Assembly (NCBI GenBank): GCA_046160865.1
Contig: JBJXHG010000039.1
Span: 1-64,000, forward strand
Direction: 5' to 3'
Length of the DNA stretch: 64,000 nucleotides
Origin: JBJXHG01 sp046160865
GTDB taxonomy: Bacteria; Planctomycetota; UBA1135; GCA-002686595
Position numbers and translations under genes: made by a program. The notes beneath the pieces were generated by a model. It was not told where the DNA came from. It saw nothing but the letters and a program-made list of their open reading frames with translations, and made no database searches. Position 1 is the first letter of the stretch. The number at the start of each line of letters is the position of its first letter. This document shows positions 17,869 through 28,200 of this stretch, piece by piece.

Positions 17869-17966
17869 GCCTGCATTTCTCACCACGTCCGTCGCGAGGT
17901 TGCGTCGACGCCTCGCTCCGAACGGGCCGGTGAATCCTCGCGACGGACGTGGCGAGAAATGCTGGC
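17869..17966 (+). mobile_element. Family B palindromic element, short copy B2
   Basis: This 98-bp version of family B lacks the central arms. Its left end (GCATTTCTCACCACGTCC, then GTCGCGAGG) and right end (CCTCGCGACGGACGTGG, then CGAGAAATGC) are near-perfect inverted copies of each other. In full-length elements the two arms differ, so both arms here are of the same type, as if one had been converted or the centre lost by hairpin deletion. The flanks are AA and TC, with no duplication left. It lies downstream of the acyl cluster and upstream of pilT. Confidence 0.7.
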
Positions 17967-18122
17967 TCGCTCGCCCCGGTCGTGACCGGACGGGCGCGCC
18001 GCGCGCTGCGATCGACGTCGCGAGTCGTCCAGAATCTTTTTCGGACGCGCGCGCCGCCTTGAGTCGACTGTTCCGTCCGTCCGATCCAGGGAGCTCCCGG
18101 TCCCGTATCGAGAGGTGCACCC

Positions 18123-19187
18123 ATGATCACGATGGAAGAACTGTTGGCGCTGATGGTGCGCCAAGGCGGCTCGGACCTTCACATCTCGGTGAACTCGCCG
18201 CCGCGCATTCGCATCGACGGCGAGCTCATGCCGGTCGAGCACAACGCGCTCAACGCCGAGGAGACGCGTCGACTCGCGACCAGCGTGCTCGCCTCCGATC
18301 AAATCGCGAAGCTCGACCGAGAGCTCGAGCTCGACTGCTCGTTCGGCCTCGAAGGCAGCGGGCGCTTCCGCGCGAACGTGTTCTACCAGCAGGGCGCAGT
18401 CGCAGCGGTGATGCGCTCGATTCCGAACAACACGCCGGACTTCGCGCGCCTCGGCATGCCCATTCCGGTGTGCGAGCGCATCTGCAACATGAACGCGGGA
18501 CTCGTGCTCGTGACCGGCGCCACCGGCTCGGGCAAGTCGACGTCGCTCGCCGCGATGATCGACTACATCAACAAGAACCAGCAGGGTCACATCGTCACGG
18601 TCGAGGACCCGGTCGAGTTCACGCACCGCCACCAGAAGTGCGTCGTCACGCAGCGCGAAGTCGGCGCGGACACCCAGTCCTTCCAGCGCGCGCTGAAGAG
18701 CATCCTGCGTCAGGACCCCGATTTCGTGCTGGTCGGCGAGCTCCGCGACCACGAGACGATCGAGGCCGCGCTCACGCTCGCCGAAACCGGACACCTGACG
18801 TTCGCCACGCTCCACACGTCTGACGCCGTGCAAACGATCAACCGCATGATCGACGTGTTCCCGAGCCACCAGCAAGCGCAAGTGCGCACGCAGATCTCGT
18901 TTTCGCTCGAGGCCGTGTTCTGCCAGCAGCTCTTGCCGCACTCCAGCGGCCGCGGTCGCGCGATGGCGGCCGAGATCATGCTCGCGACACCGGCGGTCCG
19001 CGCGCTGATCCGCGACGGCAAAGGACACCAGATCTACTCGCAGATCCAGACCGGCGCCCGCCTCGGCATGCGCACGATGGCGCAGTCGCTCGCGGAACTC
19101 GTGCGCAACGGCAAAGTGACGATGGCCGCAGCCGAGCGCGCGATCAGCGATCCGTCCGAGCTCCGCACCCTGGTGCGGGCGGCGTAG
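18123..19187 (+). CDS. pilT: Type IV pilus retraction ATPase PilT
   Basis: The 354-residue secretion-type ATPase has Walker A GATGSGKST, an Asp-box (VEDPVEF), Walker B region VLVGELRD and the His-box TGHLTFATLHT. Its length and the start of the family core (GGSDLHISVNSPPRIRIDG) identify PilT/PilU. It powers pilus disassembly for twitching and DNA uptake. It is followed 4 bp later by pilB, then pilC and a pilin. I cannot separate PilT from PilU by motif alone; PilT is the default as the only copy here. Confidence 0.93.
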   Translation: MITMEELLALMVRQGGSDLHISVNSPPRIRIDGELMPVEHNALNAEETRRLATSVLASDQIAKLDRELELDCSFGLEGSGRFRANVFYQQGAVAAVMRSIPNNTPDFARLGMPIPVCERICNMNAGLVLVTGATGSGKSTSLAAMIDYINKNQQGHIVTVEDPVEFTHRHQKCVVTQREVGADTQSFQRALKSILRQDPDFVLVGELRDHETIEAALTLAETGHLTFATLHTSDAVQTINRMIDVFPSHQQAQVRTQISFSLEAVFCQQLLPHSSGRGRAMAAEIMLATPAVRALIRDGKGHQIYSQIQTGARLGMRTMAQSLAELVRNGKVTMAAAERAISDPSELRTLVRAA

Positions 19188-19191
19188 CGCG

Positions 19192-20889
19192 ATGGTGCGA
19201 GTCTCCGGCAAGATTCGACGTCTCATCGTCGACGCAGGTCTCGTCACCGACGAAGCCTGGAACAAGGCGCGCGACGGCGGCGGCAACATCATCGAGGGGC
19301 TGATCTCGAGCAACGCGCTCGACGAGACCGCGCTGTTGGAAGCGCTCGGTCGCGCGGCCGGCATTCCGCCCGTCGAGCTCTCGCGCGTCACTCCCGATCC
19401 GTCGGCGGTGCAGTGCTTGCCGCAGGAGACATGCCTCGAGTACGGCATCCTCCCGCTCACGAAGAACGGCGACATCCTCACGATCGCCGTCGCCGATCCG
19501 TTCGACGTGCTGCTCCTCGACGACTTGCGCCGGCGCGCGGGTTGTCAGATTCGGCAGATCGTCAGCCATCCCGTCTCGATCAAGCGCGCACAGGAGAAGG
19601 TCTATCAGACTGGCGCGCAGCAGGTGGAATCACTGCTCGGCGAAGTCGCCGGCGCCGGCGACCTCGAGGTCAAAGTCGACAAGGAGGCCGCGGATTTGGA
19701 GATCGGCGCCGCGTCGGGCGAGGACGCTCCGGCGGTGAAGCTGATCAACCTCGTGCTCCTGCGCGCGTTGAAAGAGAAGGCGAGTGACATCCACCTGGAG
19801 CCCGGCGACAAGACGCTGCGCGTGCGCTACCGCGTCGACGGCAACTTGAGCCACGTGATGCAGCCGCCGAAGTCGATGCTGAATGCGCTGATCTCGCGCT
19901 TGAAGATCATGGCGCAGCTCGACATCGCCGAGCGTTTCGCTCCGCAGGACGGCAAGTTCCAGATCCGCTACGAAGGCCGCACGATCGACTTCCGTCTCTC
20001 GATCCTGCCCGTCGTCGGCGGCGAGAAGGCCGTGATGCGCATCCTCGACGGCGGCAGCCTCGCGCTGAAGCTCGAGAGCATGGGCTACGAGACGCGCGCG
20101 CTCGAGGACATCCGCAAGGCGATCAATGCCGCGTACGGGATGATGCTCGTCACCGGCCCGACCGGCTCCGGGAAGTCGACGACGCTGTACTCGTGCGTGC
20201 AGGAAGTCGCGACGGCCGACATCAACGTCGTAACCGTCGAGGACCCGGTCGAGTACCGCATGGACGGCATCAATCAGGTGCCGGTGAATCCGAAGCGCGG
20301 TCTCACGTTCGCTGGCGCGCTGCGCTCGATCCTGCGCCAAGACCCGGATGTGATCCTCGTCGGCGAAATCCGCGACACGGAAACGGCCGACATCGCGATC
20401 AAGGCCGCGCTCACGGGCCACTTGGTGCTCTCGACGCTGCACACGAACGATGCCGCGAGCACGATCACGCGTCTGATGGACATGGGTGTCGACCCCTTCA
20501 TGGTGTCGAGCTCTCTCTTGTGCGTCGGCGCGCAGCGCCTCTCGCGCAAGTTGTGCGAGGCTTGCCGTCAGCCGCTCGAAGTGCCCCCGAAGGAGCTGCT
20601 CAACCTCGGCTACCTCGAGCGCGAAATCGTCGACATCAAGTTGTTCCGTCCCAACCCGCAAGGGTGCGGACGTTGCAACGGTGGCTACCGCGGTCGCTTT
20701 GCGCTCCTCGAAACGCTGTACCTCGACGACACGCTCAAGCGGATGGTCGTCGAACGTCGATCAGCACTCGACATCAAGGCGGAAGCGCTGAAGCAGGGCA
20801 TGGTGACCCTCCGCCGCTGCGGCTTGATGAACGCGATGCGCGGCCGGACGTCCCTCGAAGAGGTCCTGCGCGTGACGCTCGAAGACTGA
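19192..20889 (+). CDS. pilB: Type IV pilus assembly ATPase PilB
   Basis: The 565-residue GspE/PilB-type ATPase has an N-terminal MshEN/GspE-N domain (residues ~1-150) and the ATPase core with GPTGSGKST, VEDPVEY, ILVGEIRD and TGHLVLSTLHTN. A zinc-binding tetracysteine follows near residue 460 (CEACRQP, CGRCNGGYRGR). It drives pilin polymerisation at the inner membrane with PilC as platform. It sits between pilT and pilC on the same strand with gaps of 4 and 25 bp. Confidence 0.93.
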   Translation: MVRVSGKIRRLIVDAGLVTDEAWNKARDGGGNIIEGLISSNALDETALLEALGRAAGIPPVELSRVTPDPSAVQCLPQETCLEYGILPLTKNGDILTIAVADPFDVLLLDDLRRRAGCQIRQIVSHPVSIKRAQEKVYQTGAQQVESLLGEVAGAGDLEVKVDKEAADLEIGAASGEDAPAVKLINLVLLRALKEKASDIHLEPGDKTLRVRYRVDGNLSHVMQPPKSMLNALISRLKIMAQLDIAERFAPQDGKFQIRYEGRTIDFRLSILPVVGGEKAVMRILDGGSLALKLESMGYETRALEDIRKAINAAYGMMLVTGPTGSGKSTTLYSCVQEVATADINVVTVEDPVEYRMDGINQVPVNPKRGLTFAGALRSILRQDPDVILVGEIRDTETADIAIKAALTGHLVLSTLHTNDAASTITRLMDMGVDPFMVSSSLLCVGAQRLSRKLCEACRQPLEVPPKELLNLGYLEREIVDIKLFRPNPQGCGRCNGGYRGRFALLETLYLDDTLKRMVVERRSALDIKAEALKQGMVTLRRCGLMNAMRGRTSLEEVLRVTLED

Positions 20890-20914
20890 GCCCCGCCCAG
20901 CCCCGGAGAACAGC

Positions 20915-22156
20915 GTGACGACCTTCAAATATGCAGCCAAAGGGCCCGGCGGCAAGACCGTCGAAGGCACGATCAACGCCGCGGACAAGAGCGAGGCCGT
21001 TGCGGAACTTCGCCGTCAGAACCTGGTCGTCGTGCGCGTCGACGAGACGAGCGGCGGCTCGAAGGCGAAGCGCCCAAGCATGGGCGGCAAGGGACTCTTC
21101 AAGGTCAGGCCGTCCTGCAAGAAGAGCGAACTCGTCATCTTCACGCGCCAGCTCGCGACGATGGTCGGCGCAGGTCTCGCACTGCTCGAGTCGCTCGACG
21201 TGCTCGGCGAGCAAGCCGAGACGCCGGGCATGAAGCTCGCGTGCGAGAAGCTCGCGAACGAAGTGCGCGGCGGAACGGACTTGTCCGTCGCGATGGAGTC
21301 GTGCCCGAAGGTGTTCGACCCGCTCTACGTGAGCATGGTCCGCGCGGGCGAAGTGTCGGGCCAGATGGACATCATTCTGGAGCGCCTGGCCGACTACCAG
21401 GAGGCGTCGGAGAGCCTGCGCCGCGAGATCCGTTCGGCGATGACGTACCCGGTCGTGTCGATGGTGCTCGTGCTCGGCATCACCGCGTTCTTGATGCTCG
21501 GCGTCGTGCCCGGCTTCCGCCAAGTGTTCGATTCGCTCGACACCGAGCTGCCGGCGATCACGACGTTCACGCTCGAAACGGCCGAGTTCCTCAAGGCCAA
21601 CTCGTTGCCGGTGTTCGGCGGCCTCGTCGGCGTCGTGTTCGCGTTCCTCACGTTCAAGAAGACGCCGAAGGGCGCGCTCCTGTGGGATCGTTTCAGCTTG
21701 CGTGCGCCGGTGTTCGGTCCGCTCGTGCGCAAAGTGGCTCTGGCCCGCTTCTCGCGCACGTTCGCGACGCTCATCCGGTCCGGTGTTCCGATCATGGGCA
21801 CGCTCGACATCGTGGCTGAGACCGCGGGCAACCGCGTGGTTTCCGCGGTGGTGCTCGACTCGCGCGAGAGCGTGCGTGGCGGGAACATGCTGTCCGAGCC
21901 GCTGAGCAAGTCGAAAGTCTTTCCGCCGATGGTCGTGCGCATGATCGCGATCGGTGAGCGCACCGGTTCGCTCGAAGTGCTGCTCGAGAAGATCGCGGAG
22001 TTCTACGACGGTCAGGTCAAGGCGGCGGTCAAGTCGCTGACGAGCCTCATCGAGCCGCTGCTGATCTCGGTGATGGGCATCATCGTCGGTGGCGTCGTGA
22101 TGTCGGTCTTCCTCCCGATCCTCGACGTGGTCGGCAAGCTCGGCGCCAGTGGCTGA
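20915..22156 (+). CDS. pilC: Type IV pilus inner-membrane platform protein PilC
   Basis: The 413-residue protein has two T2SS-F domains, each followed by hydrophobic helices (VVSMVLVLGITAFLMLGVVPGF; LISVMGIIVGGVVMSVFLPIL at the end). An N-terminal cytoplasmic segment starts with the typical FKYAAKGPGGKTVEGTI. It forms the platform that couples the PilB/PilT motors to pilin addition and removal. The start is GTG at 20915, with GGAG about eight bases upstream. Confidence 0.93.
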   Translation: MTTFKYAAKGPGGKTVEGTINAADKSEAVAELRRQNLVVVRVDETSGGSKAKRPSMGGKGLFKVRPSCKKSELVIFTRQLATMVGAGLALLESLDVLGEQAETPGMKLACEKLANEVRGGTDLSVAMESCPKVFDPLYVSMVRAGEVSGQMDIILERLADYQEASESLRREIRSAMTYPVVSMVLVLGITAFLMLGVVPGFRQVFDSLDTELPAITTFTLETAEFLKANSLPVFGGLVGVVFAFLTFKKTPKGALLWDRFSLRAPVFGPLVRKVALARFSRTFATLIRSGVPIMGTLDIVAETAGNRVVSAVVLDSRESVRGGNMLSEPLSKSKVFPPMVVRMIAIGERTGSLEVLLEKIAEFYDGQVKAAVKSLTSLIEPLLISVMGIIVGGVVMSVFLPILDVVGKLGASG

Positions 22157-22404
22157 TCTCAAGGGAGCCCGACTGTGCGACCGATAGGGGATTTCACGGA
22201 ACATCGCTCGCTCGCGGATTGCAAATCCAGGAGCGGGCGGCGTGGGTTCGGCGGAACCAGGACGGAGTCGCCGAGACGAGAGTGGTGTCGGTTTCGGTGA
22301 AAACTGGGTCGACGAAAGGAACGGATTCGCAAGGGTCCATGGGAATCAAGCACGAGACGGCCGCCAACGCGCGCAGTCCTCGCTTGGAGGGAAAAGAAAA
22401 CACA
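22157..22404 (+). promoter_or_regulatory. Long leader region upstream of the pilin gene
   Basis: This 248-bp non-coding stretch separates pilC from the pilin gene, while the other pil genes are almost contiguous. A strong Shine-Dalgarno GGAGG lies at 22386-22390, 14 bases before the ATG. A possible stem GGATTT/AAATCC brackets the segment near 22190-22230. I could not find a convincing sigma-54 (GG-N10-GC) or sigma-70 promoter. Separate, stronger expression of the pilin from this leader is inference. Confidence 0.4.
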
Positions 22405-23190
22405 ATGATTCGCAGAAGCAACAACGCGGGCTTTACTCTGATCGAGCTCATGATCGTGGTGGCGATCATCGCCATCATTGCGTCAATCGCCATTCCGAAG
22501 CTGATGGCGGCGCGACTCTCGGCCAATGAAGCGGCCGCGATCTCGACGTTGCGCTCGGTCTCTTCGGCGCAAGCGCAGCTGCAGTCGTCGGGTGCGATCG
22601 ACACCGACGCAGACGGCGGCGGTGAGTACGGCTACTTCTCGGAAATGGCCGGCATCGCGCAGATGCGCGTCGCCGACACGACCGTCGCGCCCGTCGTCCC
22701 GCAGGACGGCGCGGCGACGGACATCCTCACGCCGGCCGTGCTGTCGAGCGCGTTCGGCGCCGTGGTCGATGACGTCAACGGTGACGGCATGATCTCGCGC
22801 TCGGGCTACAACTTCCAAATGTGGCTGCCGGCCGCGGGGCCGGCGCCGATCGCCGGCGTGCCCGAAGCGGGCAACGGTGCGGGCGCGGGCGGTCTCTCGG
22901 GTGGTGCCACCGCGGGCGGTCCGTACCCGGACCCGCAGAACGCGGAGATCCTCTGGGCCTGCTACGCCTGGCCGATGCAGGCGAACGGCACGGGTAACCG
23001 CGCGTTCTTCATCAACGAGCAAGGCGACCTGCTCCAAACGGCGAACCGTGGCAACCCGCCGGCCTACACCGGCAACACGGGCCCGACGTTCGACGCGGCG
23101 TTCACGACCGCGGCCGACATGTCTTCGCCCCTGCGCATCGGTGTCGCCGGTGCGGGCGCACAAGCGGACATCTGGACGCCGGTCCAGTGA
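22405..23190 (+). CDS. Type IV pilin (major pilin candidate)
   Basis: The 261-residue prepilin has a short leader MIRRSNNAG cleaved before FTLIELMIVVAIIAIIASI. Mature residue 5 is Glu, as required for N-methylation and assembly. The globular part starts with the common STLRSVSSAQAQLQ helix and has a long Gly/Ala-rich insertion (GNGAGAGGLSGG near residue 155), unlike compact proteobacterial pilins. It lies directly downstream of pilT-pilB-pilC and is followed by a strong intrinsic terminator, consistent with high expression of a structural subunit. Confidence 0.9.
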   Translation: MIRRSNNAGFTLIELMIVVAIIAIIASIAIPKLMAARLSANEAAAISTLRSVSSAQAQLQSSGAIDTDADGGGEYGYFSEMAGIAQMRVADTTVAPVVPQDGAATDILTPAVLSSAFGAVVDDVNGDGMISRSGYNFQMWLPAAGPAPIAGVPEAGNGAGAGGLSGGATAGGPYPDPQNAEILWACYAWPMQANGTGNRAFFINEQGDLLQTANRGNPPAYTGNTGPTFDAAFTTAADMSSPLRIGVAGAGAQADIWTPVQ

Positions 23191-23204
23191 TCCTGAGTTC
23201 TTGA

Positions 23205-23290
23205 CCTCGGCTGCAGCTAGCCGAGGGGGATCGATTCGAAATCGATTCTCGCGGAGCGTCGCCTTTCGTCGGCGACGCTCTTTTCTTTTT
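23205..23290 (+). terminator. Triple hairpin with intrinsic terminator after the pilin gene
   Basis: Three hairpins follow one another. The first has arms CCTCGGC (23205-23211) and GCCGAGG (23220-23226). The second has arms ATCGATT (23230-23236) and AATCGAT (23240-23246). The third has arms GAGCGTCGCC (23254-23263) and GGCGACGCTC (23271-23280), followed directly by TTTTCTTTTT (23281-23290). The last one is a textbook rho-independent terminator. It ends exactly at the stop codon of the convergent tatD gene and may also stop transcription from that side. Confidence 0.85.
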
Positions 23291-24072
23291 CACGGCGGCG
23301 GTTCGGGGAGTGGCGGCAAGCCGAACAATGCGGCCGCATTCGCGCTCGTCGCGTGCGCGAGCTCGTGCTCGCCGACGCCGCGCAAACGCGCGATTTCGGC
23401 GAGCGTGATCCGCACGAACGCGGGCTCGTTGCGCCGCCCGCGCTGTCCTTGTGGTGCGAGATACGGACAGTCGGTCTCGACCAGCAGCCGATCGGCGGGC
23501 ACGGCCTGCGCGGCCGCGCGGTTGGCGACGTTCTTCGGATACGTCACGACGCCCGAGAACGAAATGTAGTAGCCGAGTTCGAGATACAGCGGCAGCTCTT
23601 CGACGCCCATCGTGTAGCAGTGCATGACACCGCGCGTGCCCGGCACCGCGCGCAGCAACTCCAGCGTGTCCTCGTGCGCGTCGCGGCAGTGCACGACGAC
23701 CGGTTTGTCGAGCGCGCGCGCGAGCTCGATGTGCCAGCGAAACGCGTCGCGCTGCGCCGGCTTCGGAGAGAATTCCTTGAAGTAGTCGAGTCCCGTCTCG
23801 CCGACGGCGACGCACTCGCTGCGCCGACACAGCGCCTCGATCTCGGCACGCGTGCCCGCGTCGAACCCGCTCGCGTCGTGCGGATGCACGCCGGCGGTGG
23901 GGAACGCATTCGGCACCCGCGCGCACAGCTCGGCCGCTGCGCGCGATGTCGTCGCGTCGGTGCCGACGATCACGAGCCGCGACACGCCAGCAGCCCGCGC
24001 TCGCACGAGCACCTCGTCGCGATCCTCGTCGAAGCTCGACCCGTACAGGTGAGCGTGCGTGTCCGTGATCAC
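23290..24072 (-). CDS. tatD: TatD family hydrolase (metal-dependent deoxyribonuclease)
   Basis: The 260-residue TIM-barrel hydrolase carries the family metal ligands: THAHLYG at the N-terminus, VGETGLDYFKEFSP, VHCRDAHED, HCYTMG and VETDCPYLAP. TatD-type enzymes are cytosolic 3'-5' exonucleases or D-aminoacyl-tRNA deacylase-like proteins. GTG at 24072 (VITDTHAHLYG) gives the expected length. It overlaps the stop of the upstream HEAT-like gene by 4 bp, so the two form an operon that converges on the pilin gene. Confidence 0.92.
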   Translation of the reverse strand: MITDTHAHLYGSSFDEDRDEVLVRARAAGVSRLVIVGTDATTSRAAAELCARVPNAFPTAGVHPHDASGFDAGTRAEIEALCRRSECVAVGETGLDYFKEFSPKPAQRDAFRWHIELARALDKPVVVHCRDAHEDTLELLRAVPGTRGVMHCYTMGVEELPLYLELGYYISFSGVVTYPKNVANRAAAQAVPADRLLVETDCPYLAPQGQRGRRNEPAFVRITLAEIARLRGVGEHELAHATSANAAALFGLPPLPEPPP

Positions 24073-24998
24073 GGCGCGCAGTTCTTCTCGAGCAAGTCGG
24101 CGAGGAACTTGGCGAAGTTCATGTCGGCTTCGCGTTCGGCGACGCGCTGGAACGTGGAGCACGCCGTCTCGCGCGGCAGCGTGTCGCGCAGTCCTTGTGC
24201 GGCCATCCGACGCAGGTACCCATCGCCCGTCGACTCGATCAGGATCGCCGAAAGCGCTTGCTGCGCGAGGGGCTCCTTGTGCCGGCCGAGCTCCTTCGTC
24301 GCGCGGATGCGCGCCGCTTCCTCTTGGAACAAGTTCGTCGCGACGTCCGCGAGTTCCTTCACCGGCGATCGCCCTGTCTTCTCGCACGCCGTGACCCACG
24401 CGCTCACGAGGAACTCCGCCGGCGGCAACGTCTGGCTCGCGCGCGTGCGGGTGATGAGCGGCTGGACGATTTCGATCGCCCGCTGCGGCGACGTTTCTGC
24501 GAGACACAACAGGGCCTCGGTGCGCAACGAGAGCGACGGCCCGTACTGCAAGACGAGCGACTCGAGCAGCGGACGCGCGTCTTCCGGCGCGGCGTGCGAC
24601 GCGACGTCCAGTAGCCCGCGCTCGACCTCGACCGGGCGATGTTCTTCTTCCCGCCGGAGCACCTCGAGCGCCGCCAAGCCCACGCTACGATCCCCGTTGC
24701 GCAGCTCGCCGAGCAACTCCTGCGCTCGAATGAAGCGCGCGTCGCTCTTGTCGCTCGTGACGACCTCCTCGATCGGTGCGAGGAGCGCGACGAGCTCGGC
24801 AAGTCGTGCGTGGGCCGCCGTGGGCGGAGTGGACGTGGGCTGCGGATTTCGATCGCAGGCGCTGGCCCACACGCCCAGCACGCAGGACAGCGTGAGCGCG
24901 GCAACGTTCGCAACCGCACGCTGCGTGTGCGGTCTGTGACGCGCGCCGACGGATCTGCGCTGGGGTCGAGACGCGGCTGGCCGCCGAGGCGAATTCAC
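24069..24998 (-). CDS. HEAT-repeat-like lipoprotein of unknown function
   Basis: The product is about 309 residues, almost entirely alpha-helical with repeated Ala/Leu/Glu helices (LAALEVLRREEEH, LLDVASHAAPEDA), suggesting HEAT-like repeats. The segment LTLSCVLGVWASAC near residue 45 looks like a lipoprotein signal with Cys as the anchor. The start is uncertain: GTG at 24998 or TTG at 25016 are possible, and neither has a clear ribosome site. It is co-transcribed with tatD (4-bp overlap). I do not recognise a specific family. Confidence 0.6.
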   Translation of the reverse strand: MNSPRRPAASRPQRRSVGARHRPHTQRAVANVAALTLSCVLGVWASACDRNPQPTSTPPTAAHARLAELVALLAPIEEVVTSDKSDARFIRAQELLGELRNGDRSVGLAALEVLRREEEHRPVEVERGLLDVASHAAPEDARPLLESLVLQYGPSLSLRTEALLCLAETSPQRAIEIVQPLITRTRASQTLPPAEFLVSAWVTACEKTGRSPVKELADVATNLFQEEAARIRATKELGRHKEPLAQQALSAILIESTGDGYLRRMAAQGLRDTLPRETACSTFQRVAEREADMNFAKFLADLLEKNCAP

Positions 24999-25134
24999 GG
25001 AGCGAAGGAGCTGCAAGGTGCGGGCACGAGTTTTGTCGGGGTTCAGCGGATGCGAGCCTCGGGGGAGTGCTCGCGGAAGTGCGCTCTGGCAGAGCCTAGT
25101 CGGCGACCGCGCGCGCAGCGACGGTCAAAAAACC

Positions 25135-25165
25135 TTGGCAACCTCGAAAGCGGCGCTTCTATATT
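25135..25165 (+). promoter_or_regulatory. Candidate promoter for the large surface lipoprotein gene
   Basis: TTGGCA (25135-25140) and TATATT (25160-25165) stand in an unusually AT-rich patch of this GC-rich sequence, about 70 bp upstream of the lipoprotein start. The 19-bp spacing is longer than the usual 17, so this is a weak match to a sigma-70-type promoter. Confidence 0.3.
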
Positions 25166-25236
25166 GCGCGCCCCTTTCAGGTCTCCCAGGCCCCCGGCGG
25201 CGCGTTCACGATCTCCAACAAAAAGTGCACCCACGG

Positions 25237-28200
25237 ATGTCCATGAAAGTAATCGGCCCGAGCATTGCCGCCGCCACGCTGACGCTGGCTGCGTTGTTCT
25301 CTGCTTGCTCGGGCAGCAGCAGCAGCGACGGTTCCGGCGGCGCCGGTTCGGGTGGCGTGATGTTCATCCAGACCTGCTCGCTCGGCGGCAGCAGCGACCC
25401 GGACGGCACGGAAGTGAGTTGCTCGATCATCGAGACTTCCGTGAACGGAGACATCGTGCTGATCTTCTCGGAGCCCGTCGACGAGGATTCGGTCACGGGC
25501 GACACGTTCGAGGTCGTCAACTCGACCTCCGGTTCGAGCCCGCCGGGCACGCGGTTCGTCGATGCGTCGAATCCCCGTCGCGTCGTGTTTCGCCCGGACA
25601 TCTCCTACGTCAGTGGGATCGCGCAGTACGGATTCACCAACAACACGCTCTACCGCGTCACCGTCCCTGGGCAAGCGCAAGGTGATTCCGGGCCGTTCAT
25701 CACGAGCACGAGCGGTCGTCCGAACCGGAGCCGCATGCGCTGCACGATTCGCGCGAGCCTCGGCGTTCAAGACGCGGTTCCCGGCGACCCGTCCGTGGAA
25801 GTTCTCGTGTCCATCGCGGACACGTCGACACCGGACGAGACCGATTCGATTCCCGGTCAGTCGGCCGATGGCGCGGTGGACGTGTACCGCAACACCGACA
25901 TCACGTTCGAGTTCGACGACGTGATGAATCCGGCCACGCTGATCGACAGCGACTCGACCGGCTCTTCGGTCTCCGTCATGTTCGACGTCGATGGAAATCT
26001 CGCGACGATCACGGACCAGGTCGAGATCGGCGGCACGTTCCGACTCGACCAGCCTGATCTGTTGCTGCTGAAGACCAAGATGACGTTCACGACGGCCACG
26101 GGGATTCCGTCGGCTGGTGATCCGGTCTTCAATCCGAATCCGCGTCTCGTCGTGATCACCCTGCCGGCCACGATCACGGACCTCGACGGCAATTCACTCG
26201 AAGGCGACGGTGTGGTCGTGTTCACGCCCGAAGTCGTCGTGTTCCCCGAGATCGTGCTGCCCGATGTCGACGGCGAGAGTTTCACCGACCAAGACAACAT
26301 GGACCCCGTGCGCAGCGGCGGCGAGTGGAGTGGCGGTCGACTGACGCGCGGCCACGGCGGCGGCTCCGGACGGCTCGGCGATCTGCACATCGGCACGGCC
26401 GAGACGGTCACGCTCAACACGAACAGTCAGGACTTCCCGCTCGCCGGTCGGCCCGCGGATCTCCTGCTCGACGTGCCGAGCGGCTCGCCACAGGAGATCA
26501 CGATCACGAACGGCACGTTCGAGTTCGCATCGATCGTAATCGAGACGGGTGGCACGCTCGTGCTCGAGGGCACGCAGCCCGCGCGCCTCTTGTCGCGCGG
26601 TCGCGTCGAGATCCAAGCGTTCGGCATCGTCGACTTGTCCGGTGGTTCGCCGAACCTCCAGTTCTCGAATCGCGCGACGAGCAACTTCCCGGGTATTGGC
26701 GGCCCAGGCGCGGGCGACGGCGGCGCCGGCGCGGATCGTCCGGACAACACGGGCAACCCGACGATCCTCGCGCTGTCGACGCCTGGCATCGTGAATCCGG
26801 GCGCGAGCGTCGATGGCGACGCCGGCGGTCCCGTCGGCCGCAATCCGGCGCTCGCGAATTCGGGCGGCCGCGGTGGTGTGCGGTACCCAACGAAGTTCCC
26901 GACCTCGACCGCTTCGATCGACCCCGACCCGACACCCAATCCGAACGACCGCAAGATCTCTTTCACGCTCGTCGACGGCTTGCGTTGCGAGACGTATCAA
27001 GTCGCGAGTCCCGGCGGCGGCGGCAGCTACGGACAGGACGGGCGCCCCGGCGGACCGTCGACGCCGATCTTCCTCGACGTGAACGATCAGTCGAACCTCG
27101 GCCCGTTCGCGCCGGCCGGCGCGTCGTCGGCCGTGGGCATCGAGGCACCGGATCCCGAATCGGCGCACAACGTGCGCAAGCTGCGCGCGGAGCTCGGCCA
27201 CCTGCGCGGCGGTGCCGGCGGTGGCGGCGGCGGGGCGAGCTTGTTCGGCACGACGAGCGAGCTCAGCGAGCTGCCGTGCGCGAACCCGGGATTCGTCTTC
27301 ACTTCGTACCTCGACCACAGCGCCGCGTCGGGCGGCGGAGGCGGCGGCGCCTTGCAGCTGCTCGCCGGAGCGACGATGACGATCTCCGGGACGATTCTCG
27401 CAGCTGGCGGCGACGGCGGCAGCGCCAACACCGAAGAGAACCCGGACGATCTGGTGTTCCCGTTGCGCGCGACGCGCTCCGCACCCGGCGGCGCAGGTTC
27501 CGGCGGAGCGGTGCGACTGCAAGCGGCGAACTTGTTGATCGACACGACCCCGAGCGATCCGGGGCGCGTCGACGTCCGTGGCGGGCTCGGCGGCACGAAC
27601 AACTTGTTTGCGACCGGTGGCCGCGGCGGCCCGGGACTCGTGCGTTTGGAGGAGAAGGCTCCGGTCGACATCACGCGCGCGAGCGAGGCGACGAAGGTCC
27701 TGCCGTTCACGACCGCGGACGTGGAGTCGAAGCAGGTGTTGTCGGTCGGCGACTGGGCGGTCTCGCGCTTCCGCCCGGAGAGCTTCAACGGATCGGTGTC
27801 GTGCTGGATGCGGCCGGAAGGCAACTTCCTGCGCCTCAACTTCCTCGACGACGATGTGCCGAACGATGTCTACGGGTGGAATATGGACGTGCTGTACGAC
27901 ACCGGCGTCGAGGTTCTCACGCTCCGCTATCGCGGTGAGGACGCGAACTCGCCGTTCCCGACGCCGCTCGAGCAAGTGCCCGGTCTCGCCAACGGGCTCA
28001 ACGATCCGACGGCGCTCGATTGCCTGGGCGACTACTTCACGGTGCGCTTCCAGGGAGCCACGGCGAGCACGGACATCTCGGCGGATCCGTGTCACGTCGA
28101 CATCCAGGGCAGCGGAGCGCAGATCCTGGCCGGGTCGTTGACGCCGTGGGTCTCGCACCCGAACGAACTCAATGCCTTCGACCCGCGTCCAGACATGATC

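Noticed and set aside
18027..18046. GTCC...TCTTTTT...GGAC stretch upstream of pilT as a terminator
   Set aside because: The stem is short and imperfect and the T-run is inside the loop; not a convincing terminator.
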